Counted from the first letter of the stretch, positions 10,641 through 22,214 are shown. The stretch is 33,751 nt of DNA from Chara braunii (GCA_003427395.1 BFEA01000218.1:297099-330849); one strand, 5' to 3'. Notes: generated by a model from the letters alone, not told the origin. Numbers and translations: made by a program.

Positions 10641-10801
10641 CTCACCTAGCTCCCTCACGGCTCAGCTGTTCCTCTGGTAGGAAGGGTTGTTCGCCCCGCG
10701 GTTCCTGCTCCTGTTAACGGTGTGAAGAACGTCCGATCACCGGGCGCTCAGCTTACGCTGATAGCGTTCTAACGTCTCGCTACACAAGTGCTCGCAGCGC
10801 T

Positions 10802-10846
10802 ATGGCAGCAACTGATCCTCAAGCTGCACCGATCCTGACCCCACAG
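10802..10846 (+). CDS. Possible short first coding exon
   Basis: A GC-richer island (10,640-10,850) inside AT-rich DNA ends in an ATG frame reading MAATDPQAAPILTPQ, followed immediately by GTATGG, a good splice-donor context after CCACAG. Downstream DNA is C/T-rich and has branch-point-like TACTAAC (about 11,066) and an acceptor-like tttgcag at 11,179-11,185. I cannot follow a reading frame into a convincing second exon. Read without splicing, the frame ends after 70 codons at 11,014. This is a weak prediction. Confidence 0.18.
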
Positions 10847-11014
10847 GTATGGAATCCTAACCTCGCCCTGCCCCATGCCCCCCTCCCCTCTCCCCTTCCT
10901 TCCCTGCCCTCCCAAAATACCCCCTTCCGTGCTTCGCTAACACTGCTAACTGGAGCCTACACTAATCCCTCTGATGAGCTGCAATGGGTGCTATGCAGCG
11001 AAAAGCGCGCTTAA

Positions 11015-13185
11015 GGGCGTGCACCCCCCCTGCGGTTGTGACTTGTCCCTCTCCTAACACCTAACCTACTAACACTAATTACTAATTCCAACATGCTCTT
11101 TAACAAAACACCCCCCATTTCCCCCCCCCCTCATTCCCTGCTTAACTAATTTGGATGTTTATCGTGTCATTCAGCATATTTGCAGGCTAACTGCTAATGG
11201 GATTTTCGTGAGCTCCACCACAGGTTTCCCACGCCACGTGGGATGACCGTGTTGCGTGCACAAACCTCCCCATATACATACCCGGATCGTTTGATCCAGT
11301 CACTAGGCTTGGGGTAGACTCCCCTGCTGACCTGTTGGACATGGCTCATACTAACCCACCCTCCTTACATAAACGATACATCCTGCTAAAGCTTTCTTCC
11401 CTTCTTCCCCCCTCCCCATCCCCCCTCTTCCCCTTTCCCCTACGTTTCCAAATATAATACTTACACAACATTGCTCCTTATTTATTCGATACAACTTTGC
11501 TTTGTAAAATACCTACCGCCTATACAACAAATATATGCGTGGCCCTTGCACATGCAATTTTGTACCCACACCTTACACAGATACGCTATAGCACCTTAAG
11601 CCCATACTTATCACTCACACACCCTTTAACCCGCTACACCGTTACCCATTCCTCCCTGCACTCCCCCTCCCCCTTCCCCTTTTTTTTTCTCTCTCCCCCC
11701 CTTGTTTCATTAAGGTAGGATATTTGAGAACGCTTGCAGATTTACTAATAGATGCTTCTCTCGTATGCGATACACTGCTTCACCCCACTGTATATACTAC
11801 TCTGCATGGTCCCTTACACGCGACAATGCTAATTGTATCAATCAAATGATAAAAAAAGCGATCATGAGTCAATAATACATCTAGCTACGTCTATTTTTTC
11901 ATGAAAGCTAAGCATACATAAAATTTAACTACGAGATGATGATACCCGCCGCTTAAAGACTGACAGGAAACACTATACTTGCGCTTATGAACGGATAGGC
12001 TGATCAAGATATGATTGTCGGCACTATCTGCAGGATTTTGATTTTTGATGATGCTACGTAACGTCTGCTTCTTCTTTTTTGTATTTTTTAGTGTTCCCCC
12101 TTTGCTATTCACCTGGGAAGTGGTGTGCTGAGTATCTCTGGACGTTGTGCATAAATTACAATGATTCAAGTTATCCCCCGATATCTAACAAAAGCCCCCG
12201 ATTTTTTTCCCCTTACCCCCTTCCCCTCCTCCATATATATAGAATCGCCATCTATTCCCACCATATTATATAACAAATTCATAACACCTATTGGATACAT
12301 AGTAGACATCTCATTATGCTATACAAACGTTAATTAGAACTGCACTACATGCATCCACAACATAATACCTCAACCCTGTTTTTTGTAGGCCTACTTCTCC
12401 CCACTTCGCCCCCTCCCCCTCACCTCCCCCTGTATATTCCAGGATAAAAGCTTGAATCGGCTTAAGTACCCCGACCTCACCTCTTTTAATACTCCTCCCC
12501 ACCTGCTTCTCTAGCTAAAGAAGCCACGCTTAGCTAAACCCCCCCCCCCCCCCCCCCAAAAAAATGACCACATACATACCCATATGATAATCTGATACGT
12601 TACTGCTGACCATAAATTAAATATACTATATAATACTCATATCAGGTACGCTTATGTGCTATACCTAAGGATCCTTTCTTCCCATGCCATTCGCTGATTC
12701 AAACATGCCCCACGACTATTGTCCCACTGTACGCCTATCCAGCTCACCCATAGCGGATATTATGTAGCTAATGCCACTGTACGTTTTCAATAGCTTAAAC
12801 TATACTTTCTAATGCCATTCTTCGTACTTACTGTGGCCATAGCAAGTTTATCCTCCGCAATAGCTTTCCTTACCACATTCCACGAGATCTCGTGATGCTA
12901 TGATTAATTATTCGTCATGACTACGAAACGACTAATCTCCGCATAAAAGCAAAAAAAATTCTTTATGCTCGAGTAATTCATCTGCTTAGCACCATGAGTT
13001 GTTACGTCTGCACATATTTTTTCCCCCTTTTTTTTGCCGTACTAATACATGTAGGCTCTCCCAACTTACATCTACGATTAAAACTTCTATTATCTCTGCT
13101 TAGTTATGATGCCGTCATTTAGTAAGATAGCCTGTGTTAGATAAAGCTGATGGGCGATTTCCGTCATCTCTACTAATTATAAGAT
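11015..13185. other. Pyrimidine-rich stretch without recognised genes
   Basis: Long C/T runs lie on the plus strand (for example 11,405-11,445, 11,655-11,705, 12,200-12,235 and a 19-base C run at 12,539-12,557). Open frames are short. The strand bias would suit long introns of a plus-strand gene, but no exon chain is visible. Confidence 0.4.
12539..12557. repeat. Poly-C run
   Basis: Nineteen consecutive C followed by seven A. Confidence 0.9.
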
Positions 13186-13503
13186 ATGGTTTATTTTCAC
13201 ACCCTGTCTTCTTCGGGTGATTATGCACGTTTGCCCACAGATCCGAACTTTATTTCTCACGAAAATTTAAATGCTCCCCCGCCCAACCCCATAAGGCAAC
13301 CTCATCTTCCATCTTATACACGCCTGTATGACTACACAATCCTTCAACGACGAATCCATTTTTTAGCAGGCAGATTAGCCTCGGCCTCAATGCAAATGTT
13401 TATTTTAATGGACAGATTAAAATTCTTTAGCCGTAACTTCACTCGTTTTGTGAAACCCTTCTACGCCCATAACACCAGTGCCTCCCGCCCTGGTCTCTCC
13501 TGA
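13186..13503 (+). CDS. Small hypothetical ORF (105 codons)
   Basis: This ATG-to-TGA frame is the longest ATG-started one in its neighbourhood, in AT-rich DNA where long frames are less expected. The product is mixed in composition, with a Pro-rich part (residues about 30-45) and a basic C-terminal half containing RLASASMQMFILMDRLKFF. There is no signal peptide, membrane segment or family motif that I recognise. It could be an exon piece or chance. Confidence 0.15.
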   Translation: MVYFHTLSSSGDYARLPTDPNFISHENLNAPPPNPIRQPHLPSYTRLYDYTILQRRIHFLAGRLASASMQMFILMDRLKFFSRNFTRFVKPFYAHNTSASRPGLS

Positions 13504-15430
13504 TGATGTGCTTTACAAAAATTTGTGCACACGTTTGCTCACAGCCGTTCACTAATAGTCTTTGTCTCAATACTCCATAAACAACCCCGATGACCCTATC
13601 GCACGAGGTTTTGCTTTGGACAACATCAGAACGTAAATTCTTTTTTTTTCTGTTCTTCTTTAATACTTTTTTATTACAGAATGTTTTAAACACTATATGT
13701 TCCAATTCACTTATATCTGTTTTGCGCCATGAGTAACTTGAACGGACAACTCGTTTGTACCTTCATAAAATACATCATACATAAGATGTAGCTCCGACTC
13801 CCAACCCAGAATAAATATGGTTCCCTGACGTACATACGACATGCTTTGCCTATATCGACGATTATCACTAAAGGCTTGTCTAGTCAAGAGAAGCCCACCT
13901 TATCCACCTTAAGCAACTGATCTTGTATGTATTTATTTATCGTAGTGTGTCGCTTGCTTATTGTAAATAAGGTAAACTATCTCCTCCGGTCTCTTCTCGC
14001 CAGAAGATGTTATATGCTGATTTTATTTGGCCCGTTCCCACGCTTTTTTAACACCTCACGAGGAACTATACCGATATGGTTAAAATATCCTGCAATTCCT
14101 CGTTCTTTTGTACCTGCTATAACTTGAGTCTACCCGATGAGTTCAACTGGCTTTGATTCTTTTTTATGCCAAAGTACGCATATGATTAGTTGACTCATCC
14201 TCTAAGGCTAGCACTACTAGGAAGGGCTAGAAGGAGTTGACACCTACTTCTGACCCGTAATAATTACTCCGGCTCTTCTAATTTATAACCTATGCAGGAA
14301 AACGCACCTGGCCTTTTTTATGACCGATACAATGGTTTCTGATCTGTTGCTTTTTGGTCCGTAGCTCTGGAAGGTTACGCATGCTTAAACGCCAAACGAA
14401 CTCACAGTTTCATGCAATATTAAACTCGCGTAGAACAATGCTTTTGATAATCGGGTCCCAGTCCCATCGCTCAATATATCTCCGCAAGCTTGGAAATTCA
14501 AAGAATGACGATTTACTTTTTGAGATCTGTATTGGTTATTATCCGATGACAAGCACCTGCCGTGACCTGCGTTTAGATCCGCTTTGAATTGCGCACGCGT
14601 ACCTGCTACGGTTTTGCCGTAGTTGTTTTGCCCTTCCCATTCTGTAACCTTGGCAAAGTTATCCAAATTGATCCAGCACTTTTGCCTAGTTCGTAATTAA
14701 AAAAAGTACCCTTTATATGTACAACCCTTATATGACTCATGAGAGACACCCTATGCTTTATAAATGTTCTTATGTTTAAGAAACATCACTAGCTTACACA
14801 GTACTATCACATTTATCCAATTCATATTATTAACACTATGATTAGTACACACTGCTTTACTTTTTACATATAGCTCGCGCAATACACGGTGGCAATACCT
14901 TTTATCAAGCAAAGAAATGCAGGGATAGATCTAGTCCAACAATTTGAATCAAACCCAATACACTGAATCTTCCCCTGAAAAAAACTTTTTACAGAAGCCC
15001 CAAAACCAAAAGTCTTGGTCACTGACAATTCTCGCGCTTGAACAAAACCAGCACACACGAAGAGAAGGCCAAAACGAAATAGATATCTACATCATATGGC
15101 CATTGGACCCCTCTCCAGTTTCACGGGAATGATAGTAGCCACACAGATTTCTAGAAACTACGCACCGCATACGAAAACAGATGTGGCGTTAAAACCAGGA
15201 CACACAACTGCATCTATTACACTACCTCCTCAAAAAACAGATGACCCCCTACTGTTTGGTCGCCCAGACTTTATCACCAAATGGCTAATGTTTTTATATG
15301 CGAACATCCTACTTTGATGCCATCAATCGGCCATACCAACTTATAACGCCCTTTGCACAACCACGTGGCGCCCCCCTAAAACTTTGAGACCACCTTAAAT
15401 GGCTACCTAGTAAAACGTTGTTGCACCCTA
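13504..15430. other. AT-rich stretch without recognised genes
   Basis: Small open frames on both strands around 14,354-14,666 and 15,096-15,317 have no recognisable motif. No repeat copy elsewhere in the window was found for this interval. Confidence 0.4.
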
Positions 15431-15435
15431 GATAA

Positions 15436-15880
15436 TCACCACTGATAAACGTCTCCGATACGTAGTACACCGCGCATACCCTTGCGCTCTTGCAATGGAG
15501 GCTCCATTATAGCCTCCCACTCCACGAAATCCACTTGACGCCCGCCATGCTCCTGTAACAAATCGCTTGTCACCAGTTCCACCATCTCCGCTACCACAAC
15601 AACACCATTACCTGGAACAAAATCAGGTACATCCTTGTTCTCCATCCGCCATCACACGATAGTGATGCATGGTTGATTCCTTAACCCGGAGGCTGAACCG
15701 GTAATCCAATCCCTTCTCCTCTCCCCGACGATGGCGCAACTCGTGCACAACTATTGCCCTGCCCCGTACATCCCCCACACATGTAGTCACAATATCCACA
15801 GCGCCTTCACCTGCCGTATTCCTCTCTTCTTCTTCTTTTTTTCTAGCCTCAGTCGTTCGCTTCTAACCTCTGTTCTCTCC
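15436..15880 (-). pseudogene. Broken coding segment with a charged lead, function unknown
   Basis: The minus strand carries two adjoining open frames. The first (about 15,880 to a TGA at 15,623-15,625) starts with a Lys/Glu/Arg-rich stretch, then AVDIVTTCVGDVRGRAIVVH, and ends near MADGEQGCT. The second (15,645-15,436) continues in another frame with VPDFVPGNGVVVVAEMVELV and LLQEHGGRQVDFVEWEAIME. The two join smoothly if the frame shifts near 15,625-15,645, by an indel or a small intron. Base composition is closer to coding than in the AT-rich flanks. The CT-rich run at 15,830-15,995 encodes the Arg/Glu-rich lead on this strand. I do not recognise a family. Confidence 0.35.
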
Positions 15881-15961
15881 GCTGCCCACCCTCTCTCCCG
15901 CTCTCTCTCCCCCTTAGCTCTCGCCTCCTTCCCCACTCTGGTTCCACTACCTTAGTTTTCT

Positions 15962-15964
<3 letters not shown>

Positions 15965-15995
<31 letters not shown>
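15965..15995. repeat. (CT)n microsatellite
   Basis: Uninterrupted CT repeat, about 15 units, in a longer T/C-rich tract. Confidence 0.95.
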
Positions 15996-15996
<1 letters not shown>

Positions 15997-16433
15997 ATGA
16001 TAAACTCTTCCACTCCCCCACGACAACCGTTTTTACCCGTGCGCCCCTACAAGCAACCACTTGCCCACGTTTCCGCAATAAACGAGAATGCTCCTCTCTG
16101 CAACTCACGTTAACCTACCTTCATGTTCCCTTAAATACTTGTCGGGCACCTAGCAATTACCCTGTCATCGTGCTATACCGACAACCGTTACCAAACATGC
16201 TGAAGTTTCCGGCCCACCTTCGTCCAATATCGAAAAACACCGCACACTTTACCCTCCGCAAATACTGCCCCATTAAAAATAAAACGGATGTGCCCCCTGC
16301 CCCTTCTGCAATTTTCACTCCTAATACTATAATAACCTATATAAATCGCTTCGTTTTCTCTATCGTACACAAATATAAGGTAACGATAAGCATTATCAGA
16401 TTAATGGACCCCCTATCGACTAATATATAGGAA
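15996..16433. other. Gene-free spacer before module X copy 2
   Basis: C/A-rich sequence; the frames at 16,170-16,430 (plus) and 16,188-16,370 (minus) overlap and show no motif. Confidence 0.35.
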
Positions 16434-17926
16434 TCTATAAGAGGGTTGGTACAATAGTTTGTAAGCTTTGAGTAGACTTTCAGTAGTTACATCAAGTTCG
16501 AGTTTTGAAGTGGGAGGCAAGAACTATCACAACAGGCCCGCTTTTGACCTTGGTCGGTGACGCCTTGATCATCAGGGGGTCACTAACAACTATTTTGTAA
16601 GGGACGTCGGGCACGGTCACAGTTCCCGGCTTATTATGATTCATTTCGAAGGAGTTTCTTCCTTTTTTTGTTTTGACTCCCTCTGCACACCTCCTTCGTG
16701 ACACTGGTAGTGGAATGATCCCATGAAACCCCATCACACTCGCTCGGTTTTGGAATTTTTGGTCAAGCTGGCGTGTAACTTGATTTTGCCTGGGGTAGAT
16801 ATCCCTGACTCTATTTTTCGCCAATGGCTCAAGCTTGGCCGGTTAAGCTCTGTCCAGTTTGTAAACTTGAACCACCAGTACCTTTCCCCGCTTGAAAAAC
16901 AATTCCACAGCGAGTTACATGAAAGGCAAGTGGGGTTTGGGCCGCCGTTGATAAATTTCATCGGCGGCCTGTGTTCCATTTCGACGATTTCGTGCCTCCA
17001 AAAGTCACGGTNAGGAGCCCGCGACCGATATATGGGAAAGGTACTAGTGGTTTGAACGCAGGCTTTCGACGTTCTGATCAACCTTGCTCGCCCTACCAGT
17101 CCCCAAGCATGTTGGCATCATGTGGTTGATAATGCATGGGGTTGTTCCTACCGCCTCTTGGGTATACAGTCCATATTGAAATGGAGGGATGCAGGCGGTT
17201 CCAAGGGATCAGTTATCCGTGACACTCGTACCAGACCCCCCCTGGATGGTAGAGGAAAGCATCNGGGACCAGCTAGACTCTCTCTGGATGGTCCTTTGGG
17301 ACTCGCATAGACCAAGTCGGCAAAACCNATCNTGAACTCGGATAGGATACCGGTTGNGTTCGTCCGAGCCCTCGNCTTCAGGNGTGGTCTTCTCCTNATT
17401 TATTGGCAGCCACCGATTTAGATTAGCCNGGCGGACTTCTGTGGAAATGTGAGAGATTGGCTGCNCGCNGATGCGCACCACCAGCCTCATTGGTATCGTT
17501 TGNGGTTTGGGCTGGGCCGATGTCAGCACCACTTTGGAACTGTCAAAGTGCATTTGCGCTCTAACCGCTGCCTGCCACAGGATTCCTAACNACACATCAT
17601 ATGCCTATACATCTAGAACGATCGCGTCACANAGACAATGTATCCAACTAACCCGTATAGGTACATTCGTGATTCGTCCCTTACAATTGATGTTGTCTTC
17701 CGTAGCAGACACATACAACTCATCCCGTCGGAGGGGCTGAATCTGTCCCTCTCGTCCCAAGCACTTCGTTAACCCCCAAGAAAGAGCCACCGCCGACGAT
17801 CCGGAACAGAGGATGGCTGACGAGGGGCTTCCCCAGACTTTGCAGTCACACTCGACACTTCTGCAAGTAATCGGGTAAGGCCGGAGGAATACCTCGGGTT
17901 TCTCCGTCGATGGATCTGTGGCCTGG
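16434..17926 (-). repeat. Module X copy 2 (inverted relative to copy 1)
   Basis: Reverse-complement match to 6776-8270, about 1.49 kb, with scattered substitutions. It contains 14 isolated ambiguous bases (N) between 17,012 and 17,632; only one other N occurs in the whole window, at 22,214. Confidence 0.85.
16492..17055 (-). pseudogene. Downstream part of module X, copy 2
   Basis: The minus frame 16,824-16,492 runs from AKNRVRDIYPRQ through ASVMGFHGIIPLP to HFKTRT without the stop seen in copy 1. Further upstream this copy has its own stops, for example a TAA following CATG near 16,917. The plus-strand frame 16,723-17,055, containing VLEFLVKLACNLILPGVDIP, is open here as in copy 1. The coding strand is unresolved and no domain was recognised. 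Confidence 0.4.
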
Positions 17927-18742
17927 CCTTTCTCCAAGTTGGCGATCGGCAGGAAGTCTGCATCATAACCGGCACGCCCAGCCGGAAAATGGATAGTCGC
18001 GTTCCTGGCAGCGGTACGACAGTTGTCTATGTCTGCATTACTCAGGCCGGCGAGCGCCATGTAGGCGTCCACACTGATCGGTGCTGTGTAGTTAAAAGAA
18101 TTCAACTTCCAGAGTCTGTTGTGAACCTTTTGCATAACTTTTTCCGTCCATGTGCTTGATGCGAGAGGTAAGGAGTTGTTCTTGCCGAGCTTTGGTTTCG
18201 CTGGATGAGCTGGAGATCTCCATGTAGGCGTTGTCCCTTCTCAAGGCCTCCTTTTTCTTGAAATAATCTAGTTCTGCAGGCGTAAGTGCAATGCTGTTGA
18301 TGTAGGTGTCTGTGAAAGTTTCTGAGGTGTCGTTCGTGGATATCTGACCAGCGCAGTCCAGATGCGAAGTGTTATACCCGTGAAGCTCGAGGATGATCTT
18401 CTCAGCTTTAGCGATGATGAGGTTTAGTTCTCTATTCTCGATGGCAGACTTTCTACAGACTTCTACGATGTTGGCGGCAAGCTCCTTGATCTTGTCTTCG
18501 AGCTCATGGGGTCTGGCTTGCATGACAGCAACCATTGTGGCCCAGTCGTTGAAGGACAGGTTCTCTATAAGGAAGGGAGCTTGTCCGTTCGAAGCTTGGT
18601 GCACACGTAGGAGGACATCAGCAGGGATAGCCAACATGGCTATCTGACAGTGTACGTTGGGGGGCTTGAGTGCGGAGAATGGTTTAATAGCCGTGACCAG
18701 CTCCGGGTGCCATCCCATCAGAATACTGTCTTGATCCTGCAC
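17209..18742 (-). pseudogene. Chimeric ORF: unknown N-terminal domain joined to retropepsin-like module X
   Basis: Two minus frames (18,742-18,092 and 18,135-17,209) cover about 510 codons and are separated only by a one-base shift, best placed in the T5 run at 18,139-18,143. The first 230 residues are unfamiliar: MGWHPELVTAIKPFSALKPP, a helical, charged stretch (HELEDKIKELAANIVEV, IIAKAEKIILELHGY) and a Ser-rich SSSSETKARQEQLL. Next come APISVDAYMALAGLSNADID and the module X protease region with ILCSGSSAVALSWG and DVWLGILWQAAV. The beginning reads from a GTG, with the first in-frame ATG at about 18,716-18,718. A tgtgcag/GATCAAG acceptor-like site at the start could make this an internal exon. 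Ns leave several residues undetermined. Confidence 0.5.
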
Positions 18743-20122
18743 ATCGTAACATACGCGCGTCGAGAGTTAGTGTATGCTTGTGCCAGCACGATTATAGGGG
18801 GAGGTTTAGCATCCTAAGTGCCTTAGTGTGGGATGGTGGGGACAGCCATAGGTTGGGCGTTTGCAAGCGTAAGTGTATTTGTTATCTATAAATATAAAGA
18901 ATATTAACAGTGTTGCATACGGGGTCAGGATCAGGTTGTTCGAATCTGGGGAAGAGTACCGTGTAACTGCTATGTTTTCATGGTCATAGTTTAATTTGTA
19001 GTGCAGCTATGGATGTCTCAACAGTAGAAAAGCGATCCTGACAAGGTGTTGAATAACTGTGTCTTGGGTGGAACCTTGGTTTGGCAGATTAATAACATTG
19101 TACAAATTATATATATATATATATATTATATTTTTATTTTATATTTTTATTTTTATTTTCATTATTTTTATTTTTATTTTTTATTTTATTTTTTTTTAAT
19201 TTTTTTTTTTTAATTTTTAATTTTTTGTTTTTTATTATTAATTTATTGAAGTGTTTGAGGTCCCTACTTTGTGTACAGTTGAGGGGGGGTCCTTAGCAAG
19301 CCATGGTCTAGTCAGGGGCAGGGGGGCGCCCGAGGCAAGGCCAGTGTCAGTCTGCTATATTGGAGTTTCGGCAGATAGACAGGGGGCCTATCCTACTTAT
19401 CGAAAGCTATGTGGGTTTGTAACTTACGTTAAGTTTTTATTATTTGATTTTTATATTATTTGTTTGGGAATATTATCGTAAGTATTATTTTTGTTATGCA
19501 TGTTTATTTAAAGATAATCTATGTGAACTGTATCCGTGTTACCTACAGGAGTTGCAGGTTATTAATACGGTTTATATTATCTATAAAGAGCATATAGTTG
19601 GTGTAGATATATAATTTTCAGAGGATCAGTGGTGGATAACGCTAGGTAGTGGTGGGTATCTGATGGCGGGTATGAAGATTAGCAGTACGCCGTTCAATGC
19701 CCTTTTTTTGCTGACATCATGAATGGCGTAGTCGTAGTGGTACTATTGGTAGTGTTGCAGTAAAAGCACCATGAGTGAATGCGGGTAATGGGGTCCGTCT
19801 TATCTGGTTTTATATATTTTTTATTTTTTTTTAAAAACATGTTCCGGGGAGGTCTGCCGTCCGAGTCACTTTGATATTTAAGGAAAACTATGAATGGTTG
19901 TTTGCGTACCGATCGGGGGGTGGAGGGTTGCCACTATGCGCGGGGAGGAGCGGCCGTTTATAGTATCAGTCTGAGTTGGTGCAGAAAAACCATTAATTAT
20001 GGAAAAAATCATTGAGAATTTAGTCCATTGCCCGGTATTATAAATTTATATATCATTAAAAAAGGATTATAGGTTTTAGTTATTGGTATAAAAATATCTT
20101 ATTTTTAGTTTATAATATAATA
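18743..20122. other. AT-rich gene-free stretch
   Basis: 19,108-19,130 is a TA repeat and 19,130-19,250 a poly-T/TTTTA tract. 19,250-19,480 has a short open frame without motif. G exceeds C on the plus strand here, the opposite of 9.7-16.4 kb. I see no gene. Confidence 0.45.
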
Positions 20123-20130
20123 CATATAAG
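20123..20130. repeat. Target-site duplication, left (catataag)
   Basis: Eight bases directly before the element, identical to 20,926-20,933. Confidence 0.85.
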
Positions 20131-20925
20131 CAGGGTTACCTGACCGAACGTTCGGGGACCCCGGGCTGGCCCCCGAATGTTCGGGCGTTCGGGGTGCCGT
20201 TCGGGGGCCGAACACCTCCAGGTTTGGCCCCCGCCAAAAAATGTTTCGGGGCCTAAAAATAAGTTTTTTCCTCTGAATTTTTTTTGGTCAGTTCTCGATG
20301 ATGTAACCTACACGCCTATAAATTTTGAAGCCATTCTGCTAATCCAAAAAAAACATTAAAAATCGTCAAAGATGGGGTTGTCAGAACGTGCTCGCCCACT
20401 CACTATTTTGTTTTTTTTCACTTTTAACTTTTTGTTTTCACTTCATTTCGGGGCCTAAACAATTTTATTATTTTTTTTAAACATTTTAACGAGTTATTGA
20501 TTATGTAAACAACATATCTGTAAATTTTCAGGGCATTTGTCCATGCCAAAAAATAATTAAAAATCGGCAAAGATCGTGTTGTTGAAAAGGTGCTGGCACA
20601 CTCACTCATTTTAATTTTCTTTTTATTTTTTCTTATTTTTATCATAGTGTTTATTTTCTGTATTTGATTTTTAATTCAAATTTGGTAGAGAATTTGGATG
20701 TAGCTCCCAGGCAAATGTTGTTTATTTTTTTTTTCCCAAAAAATATTTTTTTTCGGAATTGTTTGAAAACTGTTTTTTTTTTTTTTTTTTTTTTTGTCCG
20801 CGTTCGGCCTGAACGGCCGAACGCCTTCTGAAGGGGTCCCGTACGTTCGAGCGTTCGGGTTCGGGCGTTCGGGTTCGGGCGTTCAGGTTCGGGCGTTCGG
20901 CCCATCCCGAACGCCGGGAACCCTG
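20131..20925. mobile_element. Non-autonomous hAT-type element (795 bp)
   Basis: The element starts cagggttacc and ends gggaaccctg, an imperfect 10-bp terminal inverted repeat (9 of 10) of the hAT CAGGG type. Both sides are flanked by the same 8 bp, catataag, and hAT transposases make 8-bp duplications. There is no transposase frame. Inside the ends lie GC-rich blocks built from GTTCGGGC / GAACG words (20,143-20,215 and 20,805-20,915), the right one a minisatellite of alternating gttcgggcgttcgg units. The AT-rich middle contains a diverged direct duplication with 202-bp offset (20,245-20,446 and 20,447 to about 20,620), both starting ttcggggccta and both containing atcg(t/g)caaagat. It would need a transposase from an autonomous relative. 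Confidence 0.85.
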
Positions 20926-20933
20926 CATATAAG
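20926..20933. repeat. Target-site duplication, right (catataag)
   Basis: Eight bases directly after the element, identical to 20,123-20,130. Confidence 0.85.
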
Positions 20934-21058
20934 TATAATTTTACCTTTTATATTTTATATTTTATATTTTGTATTTTAATTTTTGTTTTACGAATATTTT
21001 TCATTATTTTAATTTATTTATATATTATTGCAAAGCAACGGGGTTACGTGGAGTCACA

Positions 21059-22214
21059 AACTCATCCTCACACTTAATCACAAAACATATTATTTCAACA
21101 AAAGATGAAATTTGTCCGCAGTACAGAGAAACATATTTACTTTACTGTCCTTTTTTTTTTTTTTTTTTTTTTCACAGGGCTACGCCCCAGCACCGGCCAG
21201 CGTCATTTCGACATCGGCAAACCAAGCGCACAAAACATTACAACTTTGCAAGGTGCAGCTAGAATTATAGCATCTCTAAAAACTTGTATTCTATATGAGA
21301 AGAAAAGTTAGAAAACCATACGTCGCCTAGGAAAACATATTACTGTCCTAACTATCTATTATGTACAAAAGTGTTTCCACAAGAGTCCATCATTGAATTT
21401 CATAGAAAGGGTAATAAAGCTACTATTCATCCAACAAAGGGCCTCACTCCCCTTAGTCCACTACGGTCCACTATGCGAAATCAGATAGTCCGACGTCACT
21501 CCACTCACTGCACACTATCCGTCATGATGTGTGAAATCGTTGGATAGTTGTCAGAAATTGCATGGACAATCAGCTAGTATCCGTTTTTGTATAGCTCCCA
21601 GCCTATGGAAGTTGTTACACGGACGGTCCTCGTAGGAACTCACGGACCACGGCGGTCTCCTTGCGCGCGTTCCGCCAGACCGCCCAGAGGCCCACTTCAT
21701 GGTGTTGGCCACAAAAAGAAAAGAAAAAGGGGCAAGTACGTTGCAGTCACACCCAACGTTCAGAATAGGCAACTTTAGCACTTCCGAAAATGGAGCAAAA
21801 AAGGCAACCGTAAATCAGCCAAGCGCCACTGCGGGTATGACTATTGCAGTTTTAGAACCCCGCTAAACTTGCACATTTCAAACTAAAGACTTAGTGTGTT
21901 ACAGCCACAGTTTCCCCAATTTGAAAGAAGGAACATGAACAAGGGTCGATAAGCGGGTCCGGTACATTACCCGTCTTGCCCACGAACACTGGTAGTGAAG
22001 TGGGGGCACATGCTCGAAGAAGTTTCCACGCAGTGCCACCTCGTAGTGTGTCCTTCCTCCTGGTAGTGCAGCAGCGCGTACGCGAATTATTTTATTTTTT
22101 TCAAAGAAGTCACACCCACACACGCACACAAACACATACACACAGACACACACACACACAGACGTTGTCACACACACACACACACGCACACGCACACACA
22201 CACACACACACATN

